From an uncultured Ferrovibrio sp. (GTDB lineage: Bacteria > Pseudomonadota > Alphaproteobacteria > Ferrovibrionales > Ferrovibrionaceae), in NCBI RefSeq assembly GCF_937960835.1, contig NZ_CALGPC010000003.1, forward strand, positions 1 through 64,000: DNA of 64,000 bases, written 5' to 3'. Positions 8,422 to 16,894 of the stretch are shown in pieces. A program made the position numbers and the translations under genes. Position 1 is the stretch's first letter; each line of letters begins with the position of its first letter. The notes under the pieces were generated by a model. It was not told where the DNA came from. It was given only the letters and a program-made list of their open reading frames with translations, and made no database searches.

Positions 8422-8440
8422 CATCCATTACGTAACATCC
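8413..8440. repeat. 14-bp tandem direct repeat at the pgm/pgi junction
   Basis: ATTACGTAGCATCC (8413-8426) is followed without a gap by ATTACGTAACATCC (8427-8440), 13 of 14 bases the same. The first copy contains the pgm stop codon, and the second ends 12 bases before the pgi start. It looks like a recent short duplication of the gene end. Confidence 0.85.
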
Positions 8441-8452
8441 CAGGGAGAGGCC

Positions 8453-10111
8453 ATGTCGTTGCCACTGCCGATCGACCAGACGCCCGCCTGGCGAGCGCTT
8501 GCCGCCCACGCTCTTGCTATGAAGCAGCGGCACTTACGTGAATTGTTCGCGTCCGATCCACAACGTTTCGAGCGCTTTTCCTTCCGTTGCGATGAATTTT
8601 TGCTCGACCTGTCGCGCCAGCGGCTGGAGAGCGAAACCTTAAACCTGCTGCTCGATCTTGCCCGTGAGGCAAAGGTCGAGGAGTGGCGGGACCGCATGCT
8701 GCGCGGCGAGCGTATTAACGTCACCGAAGATCGCGCCGTACTGCACACCGCTCTGCGCCTGCCCAAGGGCAGCAGCCTGATTGTCGACGGCGAGGACGTG
8801 GTGCCACATGTACATCGCGAATTGCAGCGCATGGCCGCGATGGTGGACGCCATCCGCGGCGGTCACTGGCGCGGCGTTACCGGTGAACGCTTCAAGCATG
8901 TCATTGCCATCGGCATCGGCGGCTCGGATCTTGGCCCGCGCATGGTCGTGGAGGCGTTGTCGCCCTATCGCCAGCCCGGCCTCGATATCCATTTTGTCAG
9001 CAATGTCGACGGCGCGGATATCGCCCGCGCTCTGCAGCGTTGCGATCCGGCTTCGACCCTGGTGATCGTCGCCTCCAAGACCTTCACCACCCAGGAAACC
9101 ATGATGAATGCCGAGACGGCGCGCGACTGGCTGCGCCGTTCGCTGGGTGCAGATTGCGACTGGGCCAAGCATTTCACCGGCATCTCGGCCAATCCCGGCA
9201 TTCCCGGCAAATTCGGCATCCCACCCGAGCGCGTGCTGCAATTCTGGGATTGGGTTGGCGGTCGGTACTCGCTGTGGTCGGCGATTGGCCTGTCCATCGC
9301 GCTTGCCATCGGCATGCCGCGCTTCCGCGAGTTGCTGGCCGGTGCCCATGCGATGGACCGCCATTTCGCCACGGCGCCGCTGGATAAAAACCTGCCCGTG
9401 CTGATGGCGCTGGCAGGTATCTGGAACATCAATTTCCTGGGCTTCACCAGCCTGGCTGTGCTGCCTTACGATCATGGCCTGTCGAAGCTGGCCGCCTATC
9501 TGCAGCAGGCGGATATGGAGAGCAACGGCAAGGGCGTCGACCGCTGGGGGCGCAGCGTCGGTTATGCCACCGGTCCGACGGTGTTCGGCGAGCCTGGCAC
9601 CAACGGCCAGCATGCCTTCTATCAATTGCTGCATCAGGGGCCACAACCAATCCCAGCCGATTTCATCGTGCCGCTGGGCAGCCATTACCGGCTGGACAAG
9701 CATCACGACATCCTGCTGGCCAATGCCTTCGCGCAGGCTGAGGCTTTGATGAAAGGCCGTACCCGCGCCGAGGCCGAGGCCGAATTGCGCCAGGAAGGCT
9801 TGCCGGAGGATAAGGTCGCCATGCTGGCGCCGCAGAAAGCCTTCCCCGGCAACCGTCCAAGCACGACGATCCTGCTACCGCGCCTGGACCCGTATTATCT
9901 GGGGATGCTGATCGCGCTGTATGAGCACAAGATCTTCGTGCAGGGCGCGATCTGGGGGATTAATTCCTTCGATCAGTGGGGGGTCGAGTTAGGCAAGCAG
10001 CTGGCCAAGCCGATCCTGGAGGAATTGACAAACAGCAATGTGCAGCATCCGCATGATGCCGCAACCAGCGCACTGATCAATATCGCGCGCGGCTATCCAC
10101 GCCAGACCTGA
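8453..10111 (+). CDS. pgi: Glucose-6-phosphate isomerase
   Basis: A 552-residue phosphoglucose isomerase that interconverts glucose 6-phosphate and fructose 6-phosphate. Visible are the sugar-phosphate site AIGIGGSDLGPRMV, the SKTFTTQETMMNA segment, signature 1 DWVGGRYSLWSAIGLSIAL, the catalytic-loop region GPTVFGEPGTNGQHAFYQL and the C-terminal INSFDQWGVELGKQLA. It is of the usual bacterial/eukaryotic length, not the short archaeal cupin type. GGGAGAGG precedes the ATG at 8453. It is the last gene of the glpX-pgm-pgi unit and ends 17 bp from a convergent gene. Confidence 0.97.
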   Translation: MSLPLPIDQTPAWRALAAHALAMKQRHLRELFASDPQRFERFSFRCDEFLLDLSRQRLESETLNLLLDLAREAKVEEWRDRMLRGERINVTEDRAVLHTALRLPKGSSLIVDGEDVVPHVHRELQRMAAMVDAIRGGHWRGVTGERFKHVIAIGIGGSDLGPRMVVEALSPYRQPGLDIHFVSNVDGADIARALQRCDPASTLVIVASKTFTTQETMMNAETARDWLRRSLGADCDWAKHFTGISANPGIPGKFGIPPERVLQFWDWVGGRYSLWSAIGLSIALAIGMPRFRELLAGAHAMDRHFATAPLDKNLPVLMALAGIWNINFLGFTSLAVLPYDHGLSKLAAYLQQADMESNGKGVDRWGRSVGYATGPTVFGEPGTNGQHAFYQLLHQGPQPIPADFIVPLGSHYRLDKHHDILLANAFAQAEALMKGRTRAEAEAELRQEGLPEDKVAMLAPQKAFPGNRPSTTILLPRLDPYYLGMLIALYEHKIFVQGAIWGINSFDQWGVELGKQLAKPILEELTNSNVQHPHDAATSALINIARGYPRQT

Positions 10112-10128
10112 ACGATTCGAGCAGGTAA

Positions 10129-11535
10129 TCAGGCCGGCAGCTTGTCTATGGCAGTCAGGCCGTCCTTCATCAACCGGGAGGCGGCCTGAGCGCCGCCAAC
10201 CAGTTCCAGCATGCGTACGGCACCATAAAGCTGCTGCTTGGCTGCATCCTTGCCAAGGCCGTTGAACTTGCCGGATTTGATATCGGCGATCAGCGCAGCC
10301 CCACCCTGTTCGATCTGCTGCGTCAGCGTCTTCAGCGCGCTGGCGACTTCCTTCTCGGCGCCGATTTCGTTCGCGACCTTGGCTACCTTCTGCAATGCGA
10401 AGGCCCGATTCTCGGCCTGCAGCTTGGCTTCGAACAAAGCCTCCTGCGCCGCGGAGGGATCGTCGCGGCGCGGCGCATCGAGCGCCGCCATGATCTTCGT
10501 ATCGGCACCGGCGAGGACGCCGGTCTTGACCATCTCGCGCAACCTGGCCTCTGCCGCCTCCATTTCGGGCTGCGGACCATCCGCGATGCCATCGGCCTTC
10601 AGCCGGCCGATCATACGGACGAAATCATCAACCATGGCGGCGATGTTGCTGTCGCCGAGCTTCTCGGCATTGGCGCGGCCGATCGACTTGAAGAAACGCC
10701 TGCTGTCGCCCGAGATCATCCGGCGGACAAACTGACCGGGCTTCACCCCCTCAATGCCGGTAGGCTGATCACCCAGCGCATCGAAGACCGGCAACAGCTG
10801 GAACGGATCACTCGTGCGCGCCAGCACGACAGCGATCATCATTCCGGGCATCGCCGCGCCGCTCAGGCAGAGGGCCGTATAGTCCTCGCGGATCGCCTCG
10901 ATTTGCTCCGGCAGCAGCTTGCCCACGGGCTTGGGCGATAACTCATCACGCAGCTTTTCCAGCGCGCCCGCAATCTCCAGCGCGCCAAGCATATCGACCA
11001 GGTCAAGGAACGGCGTTTCGCCGCCAAGCTTGGCAATCAGTGCCTCGCGATGGGGTGGCTCGTTGTTCGCGCGATCGATTTCCTCGCGCAGGCGCCGCGC
11101 GGCAATATTCCACAGCGTCGCGCCGAATTTCGCGATCCGCGGATCCGCACTAGCGCCAATGGCCGGCGGCGACGAGGCACGCAGACTGGCCTCCAATTCC
11201 TTCACAGCGGCCTGATCGAGGCAGGACAGCACGAAATCCCAGCACGGCGCCACGGAGGCGCGCGAGATTCGTCCGAACTGCTTGTCACCGTCTTCCGGCA
11301 AAACCAGCAGATCTTCAAAGGGATGGCAGAATATGCGCTGCAGCGTCAGATGCCGCGGCGGTCGGGTCTTCACCAGACGCGGCCGCAACGTGCCTAAGGC
11401 CGCATCGGCCATGGCGGCCGACAGAACGACGGCGCGCGAGCGCTCAATCAGCAAGGTGAGCTGCGCTACCTTCTCGTCTGGAATTTCGAATAGCTTGCGC
11501 TCAATATCGCGCAGTTCGGCAGTAAGGTCGCTCAT
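10129..11535 (-). CDS. Uncharacterised helical protein, partner of the upstream gene
   Basis: A 468-residue protein that I do not recognise. It has no signal peptide or membrane segment. It is Ala/Leu/Glu-rich and predicted mostly helical, with charged repeats such as ALFEAKLQAENRAFALQKVA near residue 370. A more conserved-looking block, LQRIFCHPFEDLLVLPEDGD, is near 65-85. Its ATG overlaps the stop of the upstream unknown gene (11532-11535), so the two are translationally coupled and probably work together. It ends 17 bp from the convergent pgi. A cytoplasmic structural or complex-forming role is possible, but no function is claimed. Confidence 0.75.
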   Translation of the reverse strand: MSDLTAELRDIERKLFEIPDEKVAQLTLLIERSRAVVLSAAMADAALGTLRPRLVKTRPPRHLTLQRIFCHPFEDLLVLPEDGDKQFGRISRASVAPCWDFVLSCLDQAAVKELEASLRASSPPAIGASADPRIAKFGATLWNIAARRLREEIDRANNEPPHREALIAKLGGETPFLDLVDMLGALEIAGALEKLRDELSPKPVGKLLPEQIEAIREDYTALCLSGAAMPGMMIAVVLARTSDPFQLLPVFDALGDQPTGIEGVKPGQFVRRMISGDSRRFFKSIGRANAEKLGDSNIAAMVDDFVRMIGRLKADGIADGPQPEMEAAEARLREMVKTGVLAGADTKIMAALDAPRRDDPSAAQEALFEAKLQAENRAFALQKVAKVANEIGAEKEVASALKTLTQQIEQGGAALIADIKSGKFNGLGKDAAKQQLYGAVRMLELVGGAQAASRLMKDGLTAIDKLPA

Positions 11536-12641
11536 ATGCGCCCCCGCTTCACCGTCTCCACGCGACGGACCATCTCAAGGTCGAGCATACCGGAATTCCA
11601 CCCCTCCAACGCGCGCACCTGCATACGCGAGCTCTCCTGTATCCCGTGGAGATTCGGCCGGTTGGCCGCCTCCTTCTCCGGGATGATGGGCAAAATCCGG
11701 TAAATTTCCGTTACGGCCGCGCGCTGGGCGTCGCGATCCCTGTCCTCATGGGCGCGCCAGAGCAGGATGATGAACTCCCAGCCATCTACGGTCCACCACA
11801 GGCGCTCCAAGTCCCGCTTTAGCGGGATGACTGCCTTGTCCCAATTGCTCAGTACACGATCTGCATATTCCACTGGCCGGAGGGCTGCGGTGGCGAGTTC
11901 GCGAGCAAATTCTTCGGTAAAACGGGCCATACGCGCCGACGCCCGGGCCAGACCGGCCGCCTCCGACTTGTCGGTGCTCGCCCACCGGTCCAGCCGGTCG
12001 GCCAGATCGCCGATGGCCTCTATCAGACGTCCTATCCGGCATTTCTTGGGCATCCCCGGCAGGCCGATCGGCGCCAGCAATTCGCCCCACCGCTCAAGCC
12101 GGATGTAAAGCTCATGGGAATTGGTGCCGAGCCGCTCGGCAATATCGCCCAGGCCGCTGCGGATGCGTTCCCGGCCGCTGGACGTCGTCAGGTCGGAGAC
12201 CTGCAGGGTCATCTGCCCGTCCGACATTCCATCAATCACCTGCCGGAACAAAAAAAAGCGGGTCAGCAGGATCTCGTTTTCCAGTTCGGCCAGTTCCTCC
12301 TCGGCGGAACGCTGCGCCTCGGGGCCGGCCAACCCGGTCTTGGCGGTTTCCAGGGTGGCCTGGCGGATATCCGGCGGCAGGCATGACCGCCGCGCCAGGA
12401 TGGCGTCCTGCAACGCCCGGTCATGCATGGTCAGGGAAAAGATTTCCGGCACATCGCGCCAGCGGATCACGTAATTCCCCTTGGCGCCGGAAAAGGCGGA
12501 TACCGTCAGCTCAAGCTGCTCGCGGTCATCCATGCGCACGCGCGACTGGCTCAGCGCCGGCGTCGTGAAAGAAACGGCGGTACCGCGTTCTTCAAATCTC
12601 GTGGGCTGGAACTGCTGTCCTACGCCGCCCGGAAAAGTCAT
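11532..12641 (-). CDS. Uncharacterised cytoplasmic protein, first of a coupled pair
   Basis: A 369-residue protein of unknown family. It has no signal peptide or membrane helix. It contains an early beta-rich stretch (LTVSAFSGAKGNYVIRWRDV), a long acidic helix (EEELAELENEIL) and a Trp-rich segment ERLWWTVDGWEFIILLWRAH near residue 290. The ATG at 12641 is preceded immediately by a G-run with little spacing. A TTG at 12689 would add 16 residues, so the start is uncertain. The gene lies downstream of the Nudix gene on the same strand and overlaps the next unknown gene by ATGA, forming a two-gene module of unknown role. Confidence 0.72.
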   Translation of the reverse strand: MTFPGGVGQQFQPTRFEERGTAVSFTTPALSQSRVRMDDREQLELTVSAFSGAKGNYVIRWRDVPEIFSLTMHDRALQDAILARRSCLPPDIRQATLETAKTGLAGPEAQRSAEEELAELENEILLTRFFLFRQVIDGMSDGQMTLQVSDLTTSSGRERIRSGLGDIAERLGTNSHELYIRLERWGELLAPIGLPGMPKKCRIGRLIEAIGDLADRLDRWASTDKSEAAGLARASARMARFTEEFARELATAALRPVEYADRVLSNWDKAVIPLKRDLERLWWTVDGWEFIILLWRAHEDRDRDAQRAAVTEIYRILPIIPEKEAANRPNLHGIQESSRMQVRALEGWNSGMLDLEMVRRVETVKRGRI

Positions 12642-12720
12642 CCCCCGTCCAACCGTCTGTTGGCCTACTTCGGCGCCACTAAACCACAAGGCCGAAGCGG
12701 CGAAAACAATTCGGCGGGGT

Positions 12721-13149
12721 TCAGGCCAACCAGGACCGCGATTTTTCGATCACCCGGATGGTCTCGTCCCAAAGTTCGAATCGGGGAAGGTCGGCCGGAT
12801 CGACCCAGGCGACCGCTGCTGCGTCATCGCCGGCAACCGCCTCGCCGCTGACCCAGCGGGCGGCATAGTCGACAATGGTGTAGTGGTAGAGCAGACGCCC
12901 GTCCGCGTCACGATGCATCGCATCTATAACCTCCACCAACCCGAGCAGCTCGATCTCAACGCCGGTCTCCTCGCGCAATTCCCGCCGGATGCCTTCGGCA
13001 ACGGTCTCGCCCAGATGCTGCGCGCCGCCGGGCAGGCTCCAGATACCGGCGCGCGGCGGCCGGCCGCGCTGCACCAGCAGTACCTTGCCGTCTTTCCAGA
13101 CGATGGCGCCAAGCCCCACCAGGGGCTGGGTGGGATATTCGCGCGACAT
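12721..13149 (-). CDS. Nudix hydrolase
   Basis: A 142-residue hydrolase with a complete Nudix box at residues 42-64: G42, E48, then REL at 56-58, the catalytic pair E60-E61 and G63. Enzymes of this fold cleave nucleoside diphosphates linked to another group, for example ADP-ribose, NADH or oxidised nucleotides; the substrate cannot be read here. The start MSREYPTQPLVGLGAIVW is standard for ADP-ribose-pyrophosphatase-like members. It starts 19 bp after the molybdenum-hydroxylase gene on the same strand, so it may be co-transcribed with it and with the two unknown genes downstream. Confidence 0.92.
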   Translation of the reverse strand: MSREYPTQPLVGLGAIVWKDGKVLLVQRGRPPRAGIWSLPGGAQHLGETVAEGIRRELREETGVEIELLGLVEVIDAMHRDADGRLLYHYTIVDYAARWVSGEAVAGDDAAAVAWVDPADLPRFELWDETIRVIEKSRSWLA

Positions 13150-13168
13150 CGCGGCGCCGGCCCGCCGC

Positions 13169-15484
13169 CTATTCCGCCGCCTGGCTCAGATCGCCGTTGA
13201 GGATGCGCCAGATCTTCTGCGGCGTGGCCGGCATGTCGATATGGGTCACGCCAAGATCGGCGAGAGCATCGACCACCGCATTGATCGTCGCCGGAGCCGA
13301 GCCGACCGCGCCCGCTTCTCCCGCGCCCTTCACGCCGAGCGGATTGGTCTTGCACGGCACTTCGCAGAGAATGACTTCGATCTCCGGGAAGTTGTCGGCA
13401 CGCGGCAGGCAGTAATCGGTGAAGCTGCCGGTCAGCAACTGGCCGTCGGCATCGTAGACGACGTTTTCATAGAGCGCCTGGCCGATACCCTGCACCACAC
13501 CGCCATGGATCTGGCCCTTCACGATGGTGGGGTTGATCACGCGCCCCATATCGTCAGCGACGACATAGCGCACCACCTCGATCACGCCGGTGGCCTCGTC
13601 GATCTCCACCTCGCAGACATGGCAGCCATTGGGGAAGGTGATCGCCTGGACCTGCCAGTCGGCCGCAGTGTCGAGGCCGCGTTCACTGCGTTTGCGCGCC
13701 TCGGCGGCGACCTCCATGATGCCGACAGCTCGATCGGTGCCAGCCACGGCAAAGCGGCCAAGCTTGAACTCGATATCGCTCTGCGCGGTCTCCAGCATGT
13801 CGGCGGCGATCGCCTTGCCCTTTTCGATCACCTCGTCCTTGGCCTTGAGGATAGCGCCGCCCTCGGAATAGAGAGACCGCGCGCCGCCGGTGCCGCCGCC
13901 GGTTGGAATGGCATCCGAATCGCCCTGCTTGATACGGATCTTGTCGAAATCGACGCCAAGCTGCTCGGAAACGATCTGGGTATAGGCCGTCTCGTGGCCC
14001 TGACCGGTCGACTGCGTGCCGACATATACCTCGACATAGCCGTCTTCGGTGAACTTGATCTCGGCGCGCTCGGTCGGCGCGCCACCGGTAGCCTCCAGAT
14101 AATAGGCCATGCCGATACCGCGGCGCTTGCCGTGCTTGCGGGCTTCGGCGCGGCGCGCTTCGAAGCCGGCCCAGTCGATCGCCTGAAGCGCCGTGTTGGA
14201 AGTATTCTCGAATTCGCCGGAATCGTAGGTAAGGCCCATGGCGCTGGTCCAGGGGAAGGCGCTGGGCGGGATGTAGTTCCTGCGGCGCAGCTCGGCACGG
14301 TCGATCTTCAATTCACGCGCGGCGACGTCGATTAAACGCTCCATGATGTAATTCGATTCCGGACGGCCGGCACCGCGATAGGCGTCCACCGGCACCGTGT
14401 TGGTAAACACGCCTTCGACATGGGCATGCACCGCCTGGAAACGATAAACCGAGGACAGCACCTTGGTGCCGGCCATGGTCGGGATCATCGGCGCATAGGT
14501 CGACAGATACGCGCCCATATCGGCGATGTTGTGAATGCGCAGAGCAAGGAAGGTATTATCCTTGTCCAGCGCCAGCTCGGCATGGGTGAGATTCGCGCGG
14601 CCATGGGTGTCGGTCAGGAAAGCCTCGCTGCGATCCGAGGTCCATTTCACCGGACGCCCCAAGGCTCGGCTGGCAAATAGCACCATCACCTGCTCGGGAT
14701 AGATGAAAATCTTCATGCCGAAGCCGCCGCCGACGTCGCTGGTGACAACGTGGAACTTGTCCTCGGGAAGACTGAGAATCTTGGCCAGCAGCTTCTTCTG
14801 AACCCAGACGCCCTGGGTTGGCACGTAGAGCGTGAAGCGGCCGCTATCCTTGTCAAAATTCGCCAATGCGGAGCGCGCCTCCATCGAGGCGACAACGATG
14901 CGGTTATTCTCAAGCGTCAGCTTGACCGTCTTGGCGGCTGAAGCGAACAGCGCATCGACCTTGGCCTTGTCTCCGACTTCCCAGTCGAAGGCGCGGTTGT
15001 TCGGCACCTCGGGCCAGATCTGCGGCTGGCCCGGCTCCATCGCAGTCGCCAGGTCGACAGCGGCCGGCAGCGGATCGTAATCCACCTCGATCATCTCTGC
15101 CGCATCGCGCGCCTGGGCAACAGTTTCGGCCACCACGAAAGCAACCGGATCGCCGACATGGCGCACCATACCGTCGGCCAGCGCCGGACGCGGCGGGTCG
15201 GCGCGCAGCGAGCCGTCGCGGTTTTTCAGCGGAATGGTGCAGGGCAAGTCGCCGATATTGGCCGCCTTCAGATCGGCAATCGTATAGACCGCCTGCACGC
15301 CGGGCGCACCCTGGGCTGCCGTGGTATCGATCTTGAGGATCTTGGCATGGGCATGCGGCGAGCGCAGCATCACGCCATAAAGCTGGCCAGGAAGATTGAT
15401 ATCGTCGGTATAACGCCCCTTACCGGTGATGAAACGCTGGTCCTCCACACGGCGAACCGGTTGGCTCTGGCCGAACTTGGTCAT
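13169..15484 (-). CDS. Molybdenum hydroxylase large subunit (xanthine dehydrogenase/CoxL family, form II type)
   Basis: A 771-residue molybdopterin-binding catalytic subunit. The N-terminal block RRVEDQRFITGKGRYTDDI is typical of CO-dehydrogenase-like aerobic enzymes. Cofactor motifs include GGGFGMK near 252 and GGGTGGARSLYSEGG, and the active-site Glu lies in VKGAGEAGAVGSAPA near 725. The active-site loop at 368-374 is AYRGAGR, the form II signature, not the AYxCSFR of genuine CO dehydrogenase, so oxidation of CO should not be assumed. The [2Fe-2S] (CoxS) and FAD (CoxM) subunits are absent from the window; it must pair with genes elsewhere or be an orphan. A 23-bp tandem repeat lies upstream. 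Confidence 0.92.
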   Translation of the reverse strand: MTKFGQSQPVRRVEDQRFITGKGRYTDDINLPGQLYGVMLRSPHAHAKILKIDTTAAQGAPGVQAVYTIADLKAANIGDLPCTIPLKNRDGSLRADPPRPALADGMVRHVGDPVAFVVAETVAQARDAAEMIEVDYDPLPAAVDLATAMEPGQPQIWPEVPNNRAFDWEVGDKAKVDALFASAAKTVKLTLENNRIVVASMEARSALANFDKDSGRFTLYVPTQGVWVQKKLLAKILSLPEDKFHVVTSDVGGGFGMKIFIYPEQVMVLFASRALGRPVKWTSDRSEAFLTDTHGRANLTHAELALDKDNTFLALRIHNIADMGAYLSTYAPMIPTMAGTKVLSSVYRFQAVHAHVEGVFTNTVPVDAYRGAGRPESNYIMERLIDVAARELKIDRAELRRRNYIPPSAFPWTSAMGLTYDSGEFENTSNTALQAIDWAGFEARRAEARKHGKRRGIGMAYYLEATGGAPTERAEIKFTEDGYVEVYVGTQSTGQGHETAYTQIVSEQLGVDFDKIRIKQGDSDAIPTGGGTGGARSLYSEGGAILKAKDEVIEKGKAIAADMLETAQSDIEFKLGRFAVAGTDRAVGIMEVAAEARKRSERGLDTAADWQVQAITFPNGCHVCEVEIDEATGVIEVVRYVVADDMGRVINPTIVKGQIHGGVVQGIGQALYENVVYDADGQLLTGSFTDYCLPRADNFPEIEVILCEVPCKTNPLGVKGAGEAGAVGSAPATINAVVDALADLGVTHIDMPATPQKIWRILNGDLSQAAE

Positions 15485-15567
15485 CTGGGGATTCCTTTCG
15501 GGGCGTGGTATCTACGCAGGACGCTGGCGGAAATGATAGGGATTCCGCCTGCCCTTTCAACCCGTCC

Positions 15568-15613
15568 AAACACCGGAGATTGCACCCCTTAAACACCGCG
15601 GATTGCACCCCTG
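15568..15613. repeat. Two 23-bp tandem repeats upstream of the molybdenum-hydroxylase gene
   Basis: Copy 1 (15568-15590) and copy 2 (15591-15613) are adjacent and agree at 20 of 23 positions; both contain AAACACCG and GATTGCACCCCT. They lie 84-129 bases upstream of the minus-strand ATG at 15484, in the gap to the MFS gene. They could be paired regulator sites or a local duplication. Confidence 0.85.
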
Positions 15614-15641
15614 CTCTGCGTTCATTCCTTCAAATGCATCC

Positions 15642-16892
15642 TCAAGGCCCATACCGGCGCAAAGACCGGTAAGTCCAGAACGGCAGGGCTCCCATGACAA
15701 CGCAAAAGCCGGAAAACAGGAATACCGCCGTATAGCCGCCGGTGATGTCGTGCAGCCAGGCGCCCAGCAGTGTACCGGTCGAAACGCCGAAGCCTGAACC
15801 CACCATGATGGTCCCGAAAATCATCCCGAAGCGGCGGCCCTGAAAAATCCGGGCCGCCGTGGCGCCGACCATCGGTCCGCGCGCGCCGAAAGACAGGCCA
15901 ACCAGCAGTACGAAGGCAGACAGGAAAAACAGGTTCTGATGCGCCTTCAACGCCCAGAGTGAGGCCAGGCCGGCCAGGCTGAAGGCATAGGAGATTGCTG
16001 CTGAAGCATGCCGGCCGATACGGCCATCGGCCCAGGCAAAACCGATAATACCGATCGGCGTCAGCACGCCGACCAAGCCATAGATCGAGGCGGCCTGCAG
16101 CGGCGCATAGCCGAGTTCGACCAGATAGGCGACCGCCTGCACCATCACCGAGAACATGCCGGCGCTGGTGAAAAAGAAGACCGAGGCCAAACCCCAGAAG
16201 GCGGTGGTGCGCATCGCGCTCCACAAGGTCCATTCGGTTGCGACCGGCCTCTCCTCGGTTGGCGCTGGCAGAGCGACGCGGCCGGCCTGCGCCAGCGGCC
16301 ATTGCACCAGCAGCAGCGCCGGCGCCACCAGGATCGCAATGCACGCCAGAACGACATAGGCTGTGCGCCAGCCCCAGGTCTCGATCAGGAACTGCGCCAA
16401 AGGCACCAGCATGAGCGAGCCCAGGCCCAGCGCGGCATAGACCACGCTCATCGCCCGCGACAGGGAAGCCCCTTCGAACCAGCGCGCCAGCAGGGCGGAA
16501 TGCGGCGCATTGCCCAGCGACGATGCGGCGCTGCCGACACTGATGCCTATGAACAGATAGAGTTGCCAAAGCTGGCTTGCCTGCGACGCTGCCAGCAGGC
16601 CGGCGGCGAGTAAAATCAGACCGCCTATATAAAGTTTCAACGGCCCGAAACGGTCAAAGCAATAACCCGCAAGCGGCGCGCTGCAGCCTGCCAATAACAT
16701 CTGGAGCGAATAGATGGCGGCGACTTTCGCGCGGTCCGCCTGAAATTCATCGGTCAATGCCAGCAGGAAGGTGGTGAAGGTTTCACCAGCGCCACGCGAC
16801 AGCGCATTCAGCAAAAAGCATATGCCAACAAGAATAAGGGCTGTGCGCGCGACATCGCGATGTCGCGCCTGACTTGATCCGTCTTCAGGCAT
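15642..16892 (-). CDS. Major facilitator superfamily transporter
   Basis: A 416-residue integral membrane protein with about 12 hydrophobic segments in two halves. The first helix is ALILVGICFLLNALSRGAGE, and an arginine-bearing loop between helices 2 and 3 reads AGYCFDRFGPLK, as in MFS motif A. The pattern resembles monocarboxylate/oxalate-formate-type permeases, but the substrate is not known. Its ATG is 2 bp after the stop of the acyl-CoA dehydrogenase gene, so the two are one operon and the transporter may import an organic acid handled by that enzyme. The C-terminus ends SLRRYGP. Confidence 0.9.
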   Translation of the reverse strand: MPEDGSSQARHRDVARTALILVGICFLLNALSRGAGETFTTFLLALTDEFQADRAKVAAIYSLQMLLAGCSAPLAGYCFDRFGPLKLYIGGLILLAAGLLAASQASQLWQLYLFIGISVGSAASSLGNAPHSALLARWFEGASLSRAMSVVYAALGLGSLMLVPLAQFLIETWGWRTAYVVLACIAILVAPALLLVQWPLAQAGRVALPAPTEERPVATEWTLWSAMRTTAFWGLASVFFFTSAGMFSVMVQAVAYLVELGYAPLQAASIYGLVGVLTPIGIIGFAWADGRIGRHASAAISYAFSLAGLASLWALKAHQNLFFLSAFVLLVGLSFGARGPMVGATAARIFQGRRFGMIFGTIMVGSGFGVSTGTLLGAWLHDITGGYTAVFLFSGFCVVMGALPFWTYRSLRRYGP

Positions 16893-16894
16893 GT

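Noticed and set aside
12989..14335. Plus-strand frame of 448 codons opposite the molybdenum hydroxylase
   Set aside because: Shadow frame; the minus strand encodes a complete known family.
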